Notes under the pieces: model-generated
Seen by the model: only the letters and a program-made list of their open reading frames with translations
The model's database searches: none
Told to the model about the DNA's origin: nothing
In this document: positions 53,911-64,000 of the stretch, one piece after another
Layout of the letters: each line of letters starts with the position of its first letter
Position numbering within the stretch: the first letter of the stretch is position 1
DNA from: Brachyhypopomus gauderio
Taxonomy: Eukaryota; Chordata; Actinopteri; Gymnotiformes; Hypopomidae
Direction of reading: 5' to 3'
Length of the DNA: 64,000 bases
Assembly: GCF_052324685.1 (NCBI RefSeq)
Contig: NC_135212.1
Span: 20,873,048-20,937,047, forward strand
Made by a program: the position numbers and the translations under genes

Positions 53911-54859
53911 CCTTCATCCACTACTTTTTAATGTCATGCAATCTACCCACACTTCCTTTGCGATCGACCCACACTTCCTTCGCGATCGACCGGTAGATCA
54001 CGATTGACGTATTGGGCACCCCTGGTGTAAGAGCGTTTATGATTTTCTTCTATTCATTCTGTAAAACACTGAGTTGGATGTATGAAAGGCACTATACAAA
54101 TAAAGATTAATATAAAATGTTAACGGGATTCAGAACAAATTTACAGGGGAGAGTCCGTATCCAATGGTTATTGAAGCAACAAAATGTTATTCAACAAATG
54201 TGAGATAGGGGATCTTACCGTAATGTGCTCATTGCTCCAAAGTAAAGACTGATGGGGTGAAATTTATATTTGTAAATTAAAAGCCAATTTAACAAGCTTG
54301 CCTCTGAAAGGCTAATAGTTTTATGCATGGTTTATTAATATTGCAAGGCAAAATATTTATATAGTACCTTTAATACACAATTAAATGTGCAGTAATAGTA
54401 GTAGGCTAATAGTAATAGTTGTTTGCCATGGGTCTGTCCCACAATTCATGAATTTTGATAAGAAAAGCTCATTATGACCTCATTATGACCCGAGATTTAT
54501 CGCCTCAGGAAGGTCATTCTTAATTTAGAAACAAGAGTAGAAATGAAAAACATTAAAGAGAAATTAAAATTGTCACGGTACAGCCCCTGACCCCTCCCCT
54601 CGGAAGTGTGTGTGTGTATATGTGTAGTTTGCGTCTGGTCATGTCCATGTATGTATTTCCTGTGGGTGAGGTGTCGTGTGCGTGTGTTCATTTGTTGTAA
54701 ACGTCTTGTTATCGTAATGTGCTGAACTTGGGTCTTGTTATGTTCATCGATTTAATGTGCATCTACTTTCTGATCCGTTCTCATCGCTTGTTTGTGTGGA
54801 TACATGGTCTGAGTGTTCTGAGCACAAGGCACTGTTTGTGTTAATAAAATTAAGCACCT

Positions 54860-55200
54860 AGGCATGCAGACGGTTTTTACAAACATTTGTGAAAGAATGG
54901 GTCACTCTCAGGAGCTCAGTGAATTTCAGGATGCCAGGATAGGATGCCATCTGAGCAACAAATCCAGTCGTGAAATTTCCTCGCTCCTAAATATTCCACA
55001 GTCAATGATCAGCTGTATTATAAGAAAATTGAAGTCTTTGGGAATGACAGCAACTCAGCCACGAAGTGGTAGGCCATGCAAACTGACGGAGCAGGAACCG
55101 CTTGAGTTGCTTGCCGCTTTGACAGAATCTTCTTGGAGCCGATCGAAAGTCAATTTCCATGGTCTCACTGAACTCTTCCCACACCCGAGTTTTTATATAT
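54860..55200 (+). mobile_element. Tc1/mariner transposase N-terminal remnant
   Basis: An open stretch encodes MGHSQELSEFQDARIGCHLS, then SREISSLLNIPQSMISCIIRKLKSLGMTATQPRSGRPCKLTEQ. This is the paired-type helix-turn-helix N-terminus of a Tc1-like transposase. The catalytic DDE part and clear terminal repeats are missing, so this is a broken remnant. Confidence 0.75.
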
Positions 55201-55289
55201 ATGAAAACATAGACATTTAGATAATCACATTCATTCCATGGGGTTCTGAAGTTCCAAGAGCGTAGATCAGTTCATTTTCTTTGAATTTC

Positions 55290-56710
55290 CTAATTTAATT
55301 GCTGGCATAACATCAACTGGCTATTCAAACAGATGTAATTAATACAATGTCCATTAGAATTAAAATCACGCATCCTTAATCCTGATGGTCTGAAGGTGTT
55401 CAAAAACCCGATCAACAAGTTTTCTCTTGGTTTCTCCAATGTAATGCTGATTACATCTTGCAAGTAATGCAATAGTCAACTCCTGCTGTGGTGCATGAGG
55501 ATGAATGAGTGATAACAATTTATTCTTTTATGCCAGTTATTTTAGTTGTTGTGTTAATAAATTTACACAGCACATCTAGATCGGTTGCAGGCTACAGTAC
55601 CACAGTTGGAATCTGAATGGTTAATAAAATCAGTCTTGATGAGCATGTCTTTAATGTTCTTGTCTCTTCTCATCCTGGAGGATCCTGAAGTGTTGAAGTA
55701 TAACATTAGCCACTATTTTATTTGTGGGATAAGTCAGAACCAAAGGATTTCTTGTTGTCTCAGTAGATTGTTTCTAGGTCAGTGCATCTACTCTCTGAAT
55801 AGGTAACACACGAGTAAAGGAGCATCTATGACTTCCTCAGGAAAACCAGTTTTGGAAATGTTCATGCATCTTAATGGTATGCTGGAACAAGTCTTCATTG
55901 TCACTACAAATGCGTTTAAGTCTGAGAAGTTGCGAGTGAGAAATTGAGTTTTTGCAGGCCTTGGAAGGGGAAGAATTAAATTGTAGATAGGAATGAGAGT
56001 CATACCAGGATGTGCTATTTTCCATGTATAATCAAGAACTGGGTGGAACTTGGAGAATGAAGAAATGAAATTTCTCAACAAATCCAACAAAGAGGTTGGC
56101 ATAAGATGGTCCCATTTTGGTCCCCATTCTGACATCTCTTATTTGTGAATATTTCTAGTCAGGGCCGGAGTGGGCCACTTTTTCAGCCTGGGAGTTTCAT
56201 GCCCAAATCCAGCCCAAAATTATTTTTCCCTCCCAATTGGCCCAAACTAGAGATTGACATGAGCCGGCCCATCGGGAATCCTCCCGAACCTCCCAATTAG
56301 CCACTCCGGCTCTGGTTCTAGTCAAAAGTGAAGAAATTCAGCACAAGTTCAGCTCGTCTTAACAGAATCTCTGTAGGAGAGTTCTTTTTGGAATATTAAA
56401 CCTGTGTGATGATTCTTTAACATATGTACATAATAGGTTGAAAATTTCATCCAGAAACTGGAAAATGATTTCTGTAGGGCAAGAATCATCAGCAGATGCA
56501 ATTTGATGTCCAGGATTATTTTCCTTATGAATCTACAGCGAGGATTATCTACAATACGACTGCATGCAGAATAGGGAGGTCTCTTGCTGAAATGGCATGA
56601 TTAATAGTGGCCCGAATAGAAGACTGTATCTGTGGAGTGATAGAGTTGTTCTGCCTATAAAAAGCAGTGTCAGAAATCTGGTGGGTTGCTTCCTTCAACC
56701 ACTAACAACC
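55290..56710 (-). mobile_element. Penelope-like retroelement relic
   Basis: Broken fossil. On the minus strand the order of recognisable pieces is reverse transcriptase segments, a conserved Ser-Gln-Leu-Leu-Arg-Leu (SQLLRLKRICSDNED) block and a GIY-YIG endonuclease-like block (HYIGETKRKL, FEHLQTIR), the combination that defines Penelope-like elements. It carries several breaks, lacks an intact 5' part, and is old by the level of decay. A 155-bp hAT MITE has inserted into it. Confidence 0.7.
56160..56314. mobile_element. hAT-type MITE, 155 bp, copy 2 (inside the Penelope-like relic)
   Basis: Same length and termini (CAGGGCCGGAGTGG ... CCACTCCGGCTCTG) as the copy at 25941-26095. The flanking duplication TTTCTAGT / GTTCTAGT matches at 7 of 8 positions. 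It splits Penelope-related sequence, so it is the younger insertion. Confidence 0.9.
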
Positions 56711-57342
56711 ACTACTACATGTCCATACAAATTAAATTAATAAATAAAATAAATCTACCTTAGGCAATAGACCAGGGGACCAGTAAAACTAATTTGTATG
56801 CTGACATATTAACATAAAATGGCTGAATTATAATGGCTGTTACAGTTTGTGACCAACTATCTATGTTCTATTATTTCTTGCAAAACATTTTATGGTAATT
56901 TTCAACATGCTGGCATCTTACTAATTAATGCTTGTAGAAGTTGCAATATGATGGGATGCAGTAATCCAGAATATAATTTCATTGTGCTCATTATTCCTTC
57001 ATGACTGTGAAACTCTGCTTGTAGAAGTTGCAATATGAAAGTTCTCAAATTTTAAACCACAGGAAAATATTTTTTGAAATATTTTATTCCATGTCAAGAT
57101 ATACAGTTTCACAGTGTGGGTTGTTATAATAATATAGCATGTAATATCAATAACCAAATGGACAGACACATAACACTATAAAAAGTATACTAATAAGTAG
57201 AGGAGGAAGGCAAATCCAAAATGAAACCAATCACACAATCAAATGATATCTAATAATAATCATACATTTTCAAACCAAATGTAACTAATTACAATCCTCT
57301 GGAAGGTGCACAATGTGCTTGCTTGGTCCCTCTCTTGGGCCT

Positions 57343-57358
57343 GTGGTAGCTACCACAA
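57343..57358. repeat. Perfect 16-bp palindrome
   Basis: TGTGGTAGCTACCACA lies a few bases beyond the stop codon of the unidentified open frame on the minus strand. Confidence 0.8.
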
Positions 57359-57363
57359 TATAT

Positions 57364-57840
57364 TTATGGAAATTGAGAGACTACATCCACCCAAATAAGG
57401 TCAGGGTTTGCCATGGGTGTCCAAACCACTGGTTCATCAATTGGAGACATTAGTCTTGCGCTCTGACATTTATCCCTGGAATTGATGTAACCTACTTCTG
57501 GATCACTAATAGCATACATTCCAATAGAGCCATCCTCAAAACCTACGTATACGCACAGTGTCTCAGACAGAGCTAGAGCAGAAGGGGTCTTACAGAAGTA
57601 AAACATTCCCACCCTTTTCCCGTCTTTTACTCGTTGTACGACCAATATTTGCTTGATGTTTGGGTCAAACGAACAATTCTGACACCTAACTGAAGGCTTG
57701 CAGATATACACTACATATTTATCAGACATGTTTACATATTGTTGGCAGACCTGTCCTTCAGCATTCAAAGAATACAGTTTCCCATGATAAGTAACTAAGA
57801 TGTTTATCTTGGATCCAACTACAGATATTATTTCATACAT
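57364..57840 (-). CDS. Unrecognised 158-codon open frame
   Basis: I do not recognise this protein. The frame is uninterrupted over 477 bases of AT-rich DNA and has a natural-looking amino-acid mix rather than repeat bias. It shows strand-like hydrophobic stretches (INILVTYHGKLYSL, KYVVYICK, KQILVVQRV, ETLCVYVGFEDGSIGMYAI) reminiscent of beta-propeller blades, and four Cys in its first half (CQQYV, ICKP, CQNC). It could be the last exon of a gene continuing to the right, a retrocopy, or part of a mobile element. The first codon sits within two bases of the edge of a probable transposon, so the true 5' end may be lost. No poly-A signal was assigned. Confidence 0.35.
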   Translation of the reverse strand: MYEIISVVGSKINILVTYHGKLYSLNAEGQVCQQYVNMSDKYVVYICKPSVRCQNCSFDPNIKQILVVQRVKDGKRVGMFYFCKTPSALALSETLCVYVGFEDGSIGMYAISDPEVGYINSRDKCQSARLMSPIDEPVVWTPMANPDLIWVDVVSQFP

Positions 57841-57841
57841 C

Positions 57842-58892
57842 CATAGGCGTGCAGACAGACATCAGGTGGATGTCTGCTAAAGCACCACCAACTCTGCCCT
57901 TTATCAACGAAAGTGCCCTTTGAAACTTAAAAAAAATATTATATTATGATTATTAACATTTTACTGAGGTCGGTTTGAAATGATCTTTTGAAAACCTGAG
58001 CGAATAAAAACAATGCCCTGAAATGCGCCACCACCTCGCACACACCCGACCTCTCTCTTCCTTTAACACCAGATGCGCTGCAGCAGCAGTTCAGTTCAGC
58101 GAGTGGAAGGAAGCGTCTTCAGCACAGCACGCACGGTCACAGATAGACTTCTTCTCCCGTGCCCCACCAGCCAGGTCACATACACATCAAGTCAAATCGT
58201 ATCGCTTGCCCTCTAAGCCCAACGTGAAATCCTTTTCTGGTGCAGTAAAATGTCTCATACGGCACCAAACTACTAAGCATTTTAGCCGACTGGTCACCTG
58301 ATAACTAGTCGCTCTAGCCCAAATCAATGATAGATAACGTGAGGACGACCATATATAAATAATTAAGGTAGAATTTGCAAATCTATGTGTTAAGCTGAAC
58401 GTTTTCTGCTGTAGGCTATAGTTTTTGTTAGGCAACATAAATTAACACATTCATTTGTGAAAGAAGAAACGGGAAGTTCCCCATTATTACCTGTGAAAAA
58501 TGGCCATCTGCATTCATGTAATTACACTCAGTAGCCTATAACTCCTTCTCGTACTTTTAGGTATTTTTATTGTCTTAATTGTAGGCCTATATTGATTTAA
58601 TAATTCCAAAATATATGCAACAAGGCCTGCAGACAGTGGAGGGTAAACAGAAGTTATCTGAAGGACTTAACATTGACTGTATATAGTTAATATTGGATAT
58701 GGATTTTATCAGTTGGTGGTGTGACTTTTTTCCGTTGAAAACTCACGTTTAGAGAATGTTACAAATAAAAGTCAAATTTCATTCAACATATGCGTGTATT
58801 TTTTACTATGAAGTGTTCCACGTACGTGTGCTAAAAAGCACCCTTTTCCCCCCTGAGCACTTGCCCCCCCAAAATGTCTGTGCACGCCACTG
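57842..58892. mobile_element. Probable DNA transposon, about 1.05 kb
   Basis: The ends are inverted: CATAGGCGTGCAGACAGAC on the left, and CAGTGGCGTGCACAGACATT read from the right. The right inner part (GGGGGGGCAAGTGCTCAGGG on the minus strand) is a familiar fish repeat. No target duplication is visible and no transposase was recognised. Confidence 0.45.
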
Positions 58893-58921
58893 CTCAGTGA
58901 TGATTAAACCATCTGTGGTTG

Positions 58922-58988
58922 AATAATCCAGGTTTATTCCGCGGGCTAGACTGAACCCCCTGACGGGCCGTATGTTTGACACCCCTGC
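58922..58988. mobile_element. Terminal fragment of a hAT-like repeat
   Basis: On the minus strand it starts CAGGGGTGTCAAACATACGG, then GGGCTAG and CGCGGAATAAACC. This resembles one end of a widespread hAT-like element whose other end is absent. Confidence 0.5.
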
Positions 58989-59239
58989 TTTAAATAACGG
59001 TCCTATAAAAAAGAATAATTATATAAATAAATATAATAATAAAAACATTTGAGCAAATGAGCCTTAAATAAAAATACAATGTTTTATGGGAAATTTTCGT
59101 TTTTACTCTGCAACAAGTCATTCTTTTGCTAGCATTTGCCTTTCGCCCCGTTACGTTGCTAAGTGCGTTTCTGCATATCGTAGTCACGGATAAAAACATG
59201 TTTGGACATAAACGTAGATCACCAAGGTGAAAGAGGTTC

Positions 59240-59911
59240 CATGAACACAAGCTGTAAAATCCAGTCGTTTACCGACCCCCCTATGAGACAAGACGCTGTT
59301 GCATTTGCTCTGGAAAAATTCAACAAATTAATAACTCCAATTAATATCTTCTACAAATCAATATCATATAATTAATATTAATATATTCAACGAGTTAATA
59401 TCTGGAATTAATATATTGAATCTGTTGAATCTGTTTTAAATGATGTTTCCCTTGCCTTTCCTTGGCATTGGTTTGCGACCAGTGGTCCTTTGTGCCACTG
59501 GAGTTTGGGCCGCTGCTGTTTCATCTTTTCTTGTTTACAGGTGGAGGGTCTGAGATCGCCAGCGGACGCAGGTCGAAGCTGGAACTCATGCCGACCGCTG
59601 CCACGGTAAATTAGGGAGCTACTAAAGTTTACTATCTTATCCATCCATTTGAATTCTACGCTACAGTCGTTGTAACTTCACCTTCAGCAGTCACGGATGG
59701 AAAAAGACGTTTCTTTTCCATCGGACCCAATCTATTTCATTACCATATATAAGCTAAAGTTGTTCAAAATCGTTTTCCTTGATTAGCAAAACTTAGCATG
59801 TTAGCTAGCGCTAACTAAAATAGCTACCCTTAAACGGCTAATCTTTAACTAGGTTGTATCAAGCCACATAAAAAAAAAAAAATTTCAGTGTTGTTTTAAC
59901 ATCTTCCTAAG
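59240..59911. other. Possible promoter region of an unidentified plus-strand gene
   Basis: The region is less AT-rich than its surroundings, with TTAGCTAGCGCTAAC-type words (59.80 kb) that elsewhere in this window mark promoters. A candidate donor GCCACG|GTAAAT occurs at 59605. No protein is recognisable, so this rests on composition only. Confidence 0.2.
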
Positions 59912-59979
59912 GACATGATGAGGAGACTTTTCCAATGGACGAGGACATCTTTGAAATGCCCCATTCCCCGATCAGAGAG
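59912..59979 (+). other. Candidate small coding exon, acidic
   Basis: Bounded by a TTCCTAAG acceptor and a GAGAG|GTAGCT donor. One frame reads HDEETFPMDEDIFEMPHSPI, acidic and free of stops. The donor is weak. It could be an early exon of a gene whose intron carries the satellite array. Confidence 0.25.
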
Positions 59980-60054
59980 GTAGCTGCTATTTACTTTGTG
60001 GATATTCTCTTAGCCAGATTCATTTTGTTTATGGAAGTTTGTGTGCAGAACTAC

Positions 60055-63000
60055 TAGCGTCCATTGTTTGATGCTGATGCTGTAGCTGTTGATTTGTGTG
60101 TTGGGGCCACTGACCTGCACCTTGATGCTGTATCAATTGAGGGTGTGTTGGGGCCAGTGACCTGCACACTGATGCTGTGCCTGTTGATTGGGTGTTGGGG
60201 CCACTGAACTGCACACTGATGCTGTAGTTGTTGATTTGTGTGTTGGGGCCACTGACATGCACACTGATGCTGTAGCTGTTAATGATGTGTTGGGGCCACT
60301 GAACTGCACCCTGATGCTGTAGCTGTTGATGTTGTGTTGGGGCCACTGACATGCACACTGATACTGTAGCTGTTGATGTTGTGTTGGGGCCACTGACATG
60401 CACCTTGATGCTGTATCGAATGAGGGTGTGTTGGGGCCAGTAACCTGCCCACTGATGCAGTGCCTGTTGATGGCTTGTTGGGGCCACTGACATGCGCACT
60501 GATGCTGTAGCTGTTGATAGTGTGTTGGGGCCACTGAACTGCACACTGATGCTGTAGCTGTTGATTGTTTTAGCAGCACTGACCTGCAAATTGATGCTGT
60601 ATCGATTCAGGGTGTGTTGGGGCTAGTAACCTGCACACTGATGCTGTGCCTGTTGATGGTGAGTTGGGGCCTCTGACATGCGCACTGATGCTGTAGCTGT
60701 TATTGATGTGTTGGGGCCACTGAACTGCACCCTGATGCTGTAGCTGTTGATGTTGTGTTGGGGCCACTGAACTGCACCCTGATGCTGTAGCTGTTGATGT
60801 TGTGTTGGGGCCACTGACATGCACACTGATACTGTAGCTGTTGATGGCTTGTTGGGGCCACTGACATGCGCACTGATGCTGTAGCTGTTGATGGTGTGTT
60901 GGGGCCAGTGAACTGCACACTGATGCTGTAGCTGTTGATTGTTTTAGCGGCACTGACCTGCACCTTGATGCTGTATCGATTGAGGGTGTGTTGGGGCCAG
61001 TGACCTGCATACTGATGCTGTGCCTGTTGATGGCGTGTTGGGGCCACTGACATGCGCACTGATGCTGTATCTGTTGATGGTGTGTTGGGGCCAGTGAACT
61101 GCACACTGATGCTGTAGCTGTTGATTGTTTTAGCGGCACTGACCTGCACCTTGATGCTGTATCGATTGAGGGTGTGTTGGGGCCAGTGACCTGCATACTG
61201 ACACTGTGCCTGTTGATGGCGTGTTGGGGCCACTGACATGCGCACTGATGCTGTAGCTGTTGATGGTGTGTTGGGGCCAGTGAACTGCACACTGATGCTG
61301 TAGCTGTTGATTGTTTTAGCGGCACTGACCTGCACCTTGATGCTGTATCGATTGAGGGTGTGTTGGGGCCAGTGACCTGCATACTGATGCTGTGCCTGTT
61401 GATGGCGTGTTGGGGCCACTGACATGCGCACTGATGCTGTAGCTGTTGATAGTGTGTTGGGGCCACTGAACTGCACACTGATGCTGTAGCTGTTGATTGT
61501 TTTAGCAGCACTGACCTGCAAATTGATGCTGTATCGATTCAGGGTGTGTTGGGGCTAGTAACCTGCACACTGATGCTGTGCCTGTTGATGGTGAGTTGGG
61601 GCCTCTGACATGCGCACTGATGCTGTAGCTGTTATTGATGTGTTGGGGCCACTGAACTGCACCCTGATGCTGTAGCTGTTGATGTTGTGTTGGGGCCACT
61701 GACATGCACACTGATACTGTAGCTGTTGATGGCTTGTTGGGGCCACTGACATGCGCACTGATACTGTAGCTGTTGATGGTGTGTTGGGGCCAGTGAACTG
61801 CACACTGATGCTGTAGCTGTTGATTGTTTTAGCGGCACTGACCTGCACCTTGATGCTGTATCGATTGAGGGTGTGTTGGGGCCAGTGACCTGCATACTGA
61901 CGCTGTGCCTGTTGATGGCGTGTTGGGGCCACTGACATGCGCACTGATGCTGTAGCTGTTGATGGTGTGTTGGGGCCAGTGAACTGCACACTGATGCTGT
62001 GCCTGTTGATGGCGTGTTGGGGCCTCTGACATGCGCACTGATGCTGTAGCTGTTAATGATGTGTTGGGGCCACTGAATTGCACCCTGATGCTGTAGCTGT
62101 TGTGTTGGGGCCACTGACATGCGCACTGATGCTGTAGCTGTTGATGGTGTTTTGGGGCCAGTGAACTGCACACTGATGCTGTGCCTGTTGATGGCTTGTT
62201 GGGGCCACTGACATTCACACTGATACTGTAGCTGTTGATGGCGTGTTGGGGCCACTGAACTGCACACTGATGCTGTAGCTGTTGATTGTTGTAGCGGCAC
62301 TGACCTGCACCTTGATGCTGTATCGATTGAGGGTGTGTTGGGGCCAGTGACCTGCACACTGATGCTGTGCCTGTTGATGGCGTGTTGGGGCCTCTTACAT
62401 GCGCACTGATGCTGTAGCTGTTAATGATGTGTTGGGGCCACTGAACTGCACCCTGATGCTGTAGCTGTTGATGTTGTGGCCACTGACATGCACACTGATA
62501 CTGTAGCTGTTGATGGCTTGTTGGGGCCACTGACATGCGCACTGAAGCTGTAGCTGTTGATGGTGTGTTGGGGCCAGTGAACTGCACACTGATGCTGTGC
62601 CTGTTGATGGCTTTTTGGGGCCACTGACATTCACACTGATACTGTAGCTGTTGATGGCTTGTTGGGGCCACTGACATGCGCACTGAAGCTGTAGCTGTTG
62701 ATGGTGTGTTGGGGCCAGTGAACTGCACACTGATGCTCTGCCTGTTGATGGCTTTTTGGGGCCACTGACATTCACACTGATACTGTAGCTGTTGATGGCG
62801 TGTTGGGGCCACTGACATGTGCACTGATGCTGTAGCTGTTGATGGTGTGTTGGGGCCACTGAACTGCACACTGATGCTGTAACTGTTGATTGTTTTAGCG
62901 GCACTGACCTGCACCTTGATGCTGTATTGAGGGTGTGTTGGGGCCAGTGACCTGCACACTGATACTGTAGCTGTTGATGGTGTGTTGGGGCCACTGAACT

Positions 63001-64000
63001 GCACACTGATGCTGTAGCTGTTAGCGGCACTGACCTGCACCTTGATGCTGTATCGATTGAGGGTGTGTTGGGGCCAGTGACCTGCATACTGATGCTGTGC
63101 CTGTTGATGGCGTGTTGGGGCCTCTGACATGCGCACTGATGCTGTAGCTGTTAATGATGTGTTGGGGCCACTGAATTGCATCTTGATGTTGTAGTGATTG
63201 AGGGTGTGTTGGGGCCATTGACTTGCACACTGATGCTGTGCCTGTTGATGGCTTGTTGGGGCCACTGATATGCGCACTGATGCTGTAGTTGTTGATTTGT
63301 GTGTTGGGGCCACTGAACTGCACACTGATGCTGTAGCTGTTGATTGTTTTAGCAGCACTGACCTGCAAATTGATGCTGTATCGATTCAGGGTGTGTTGGG
63401 GCCAGTAACCTGCACACTGATGCTGTGCCTGTTGATGGTGAGTTGGGGCCTCTGACATGCGCACTGATGCTGTAGCTGTTATTGATGTGTTGGGTCCACT
63501 GAACTGCACCCTGATGCTGTAGCTGTTGATGTTGTGTTGGGGCCACTGACATGCACACTGATACTGTAGCTGTTGATGGCTTGTTGGGGCCACTGACATG
63601 CGCACTGATGCTGTAGCTGTTGATGGTGTGTTGGGGCCAGTGAACTGCACACTGATGCTGTAGCTGTTGATTGTTTTAGCGGCACTGACCTGCACCTTGA
63701 TGCTGTATCGATTGAGGGTGTGTTGGGGCCAGTGACCTGCATACTGACGCTGTGCCTGTTGATGGCGTGTTGGGGCCACTGACATGCGCACTGATGCTGT
63801 AGCTGTTGATGGTGTGTTGGGGCCAGTGAACTGCACACTGATGCTGTGCCTGTTGATGGCGTGTTGGGGCCTCTGACATGCGCACTGATGCTGTAGCTGT
63901 TAATGATGTGTTGGGGCCACTGAATTGCACCCTGATGCTGTAGCTGTTGTGTTGGGGCCACTGACATGCGCACTGATGCTGTAGCTGTTGATGGTGTTTT
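60055..64000. repeat. Minisatellite array of about 47-bp units, about 84 units, running off the window
   Basis: Units carry TGTTGGGGCCACTGA, a variable CATGCGCA/ACTGCACA step, and CTGATGCTGTAGCTGTTGAT. Five successive TTGGGG starts at 60664, 60711, 60758, 60805, 60852 and 60899 are each 47 bases apart. Variant units (CTGTGCCTGTTGAT; CTGTATCGATTGAG; GATTGTTTTAGCGGCACTGA) recur in the same order, giving higher-order repeats. Because 47 is not a multiple of 3, each minus-strand frame cycles through three readings of the unit every 141 bases, and all three frames stay open over long runs (up to 509 codons). I treat this as satellite DNA, not a gene. Confidence 0.93.

Larger units (their letters stand above)
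53287..54024. mobile_element. Non-autonomous hAT element with internal insertion
   Basis: The ends CAGGGGTGCCCA and its inverted partner TTGGGCACCCCTG are flanked by GTGTAATA (53279-53286) and GTGTAAGA (54025-54032), an 8-bp target duplication with one mismatch. The interior holds a 3' RTE fragment and copy B of the direct repeat. The outermost element-specific parts (53287-53385 and 53911-54024, with CGATCGACCGGTAGATC) are all that remains of the hAT itself. Confidence 0.75.

Noticed and set aside
61829-63358. 509-codon open frame on the minus strand, and its long companions in other frames
   Set aside because: It lies wholly inside the 47-bp satellite, and the other two frames are also open, so openness follows from unit composition. 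No start context, signal peptide or splice evidence is visible. Kept as a finding, not as a gene.

Overview
This is nuclear DNA from a ray-finned fish, almost certainly a teleost. It carries vertebrate multi-exon genes with GT-AG introns of moderate size, very dense dinucleotide microsatellites, many short hAT-type MITEs, and Tc1/mariner, RTE and Penelope-like remnants. The gene order aqp11(+), clns1a(-), rsf1(-), aamdc(+), ints4(-), kctd14(-) matches, in order and orientation, the human 11q14.1 block between PAK1 and KCTD14. rps3 then follows directly; in human it lies some distance away at 11q13.4. I read exon structures by eye from splice sites and protein similarity. All seven genes join in frame from ATG to stop and come out close to the human protein lengths.

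Layout. Bases 1-13.7 kb hold no recognisable coding exon. They are rich in (GA)n, (CA)n and minisatellite repeats and end in a CpG-rich minus-strand promoter with a TATA box and a strong splice donor. By synteny this is probably the 5' end and first intron of pak1. Bases 14.7-15.6 kb are a transposon full of ACGTTGA-type words with a tRNA-derived SINE inside. Then come aqp11 (16.7-17.8 kb, 3 exons), a transposon-rich spacer (18-22.9 kb), clns1a (23.4-26.7 kb, 6 exons), rsf1 (28.5-36.1 kb, 16 exons), aamdc (37.0-37.8 kb, 3 exons, head to head with rsf1 and tail to tail with ints4), ints4 (38.2-46.8 kb, 23 exons), kctd14 (47.7-49.1 kb, 2 exons) and rps3 (49.5-52.9 kb, 7 exons). Three rps3 introns each hold one U15 (SNORD15) box C/D snoRNA.

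From 52.9 to 60 kb there is an old-transposon graveyard: a hAT element containing an RTE fragment, a Tc1 remnant, and a Penelope-like relic with a MITE inserted in it. One unrecognised 158-codon open frame lies at 57.4-57.8 kb. From 60.05 kb to the window end runs a minisatellite of about 47 bp per unit with higher-order duplications and all three minus-strand frames largely open.

Functionally these are mostly housekeeping genes: chromatin remodelling (rsf1), snRNP assembly (clns1a), snRNA 3'-end and transcription control (ints4), and ribosome and rRNA modification (rps3 and its snoRNAs). They sit together by ancient synteny, not as a pathway. I found no convincing undescribed system. The best leads are the three-frame-open satellite, the orphan open frame at 57.4 kb, the three-copy U15 arrangement and the MITEs with readable target duplications.
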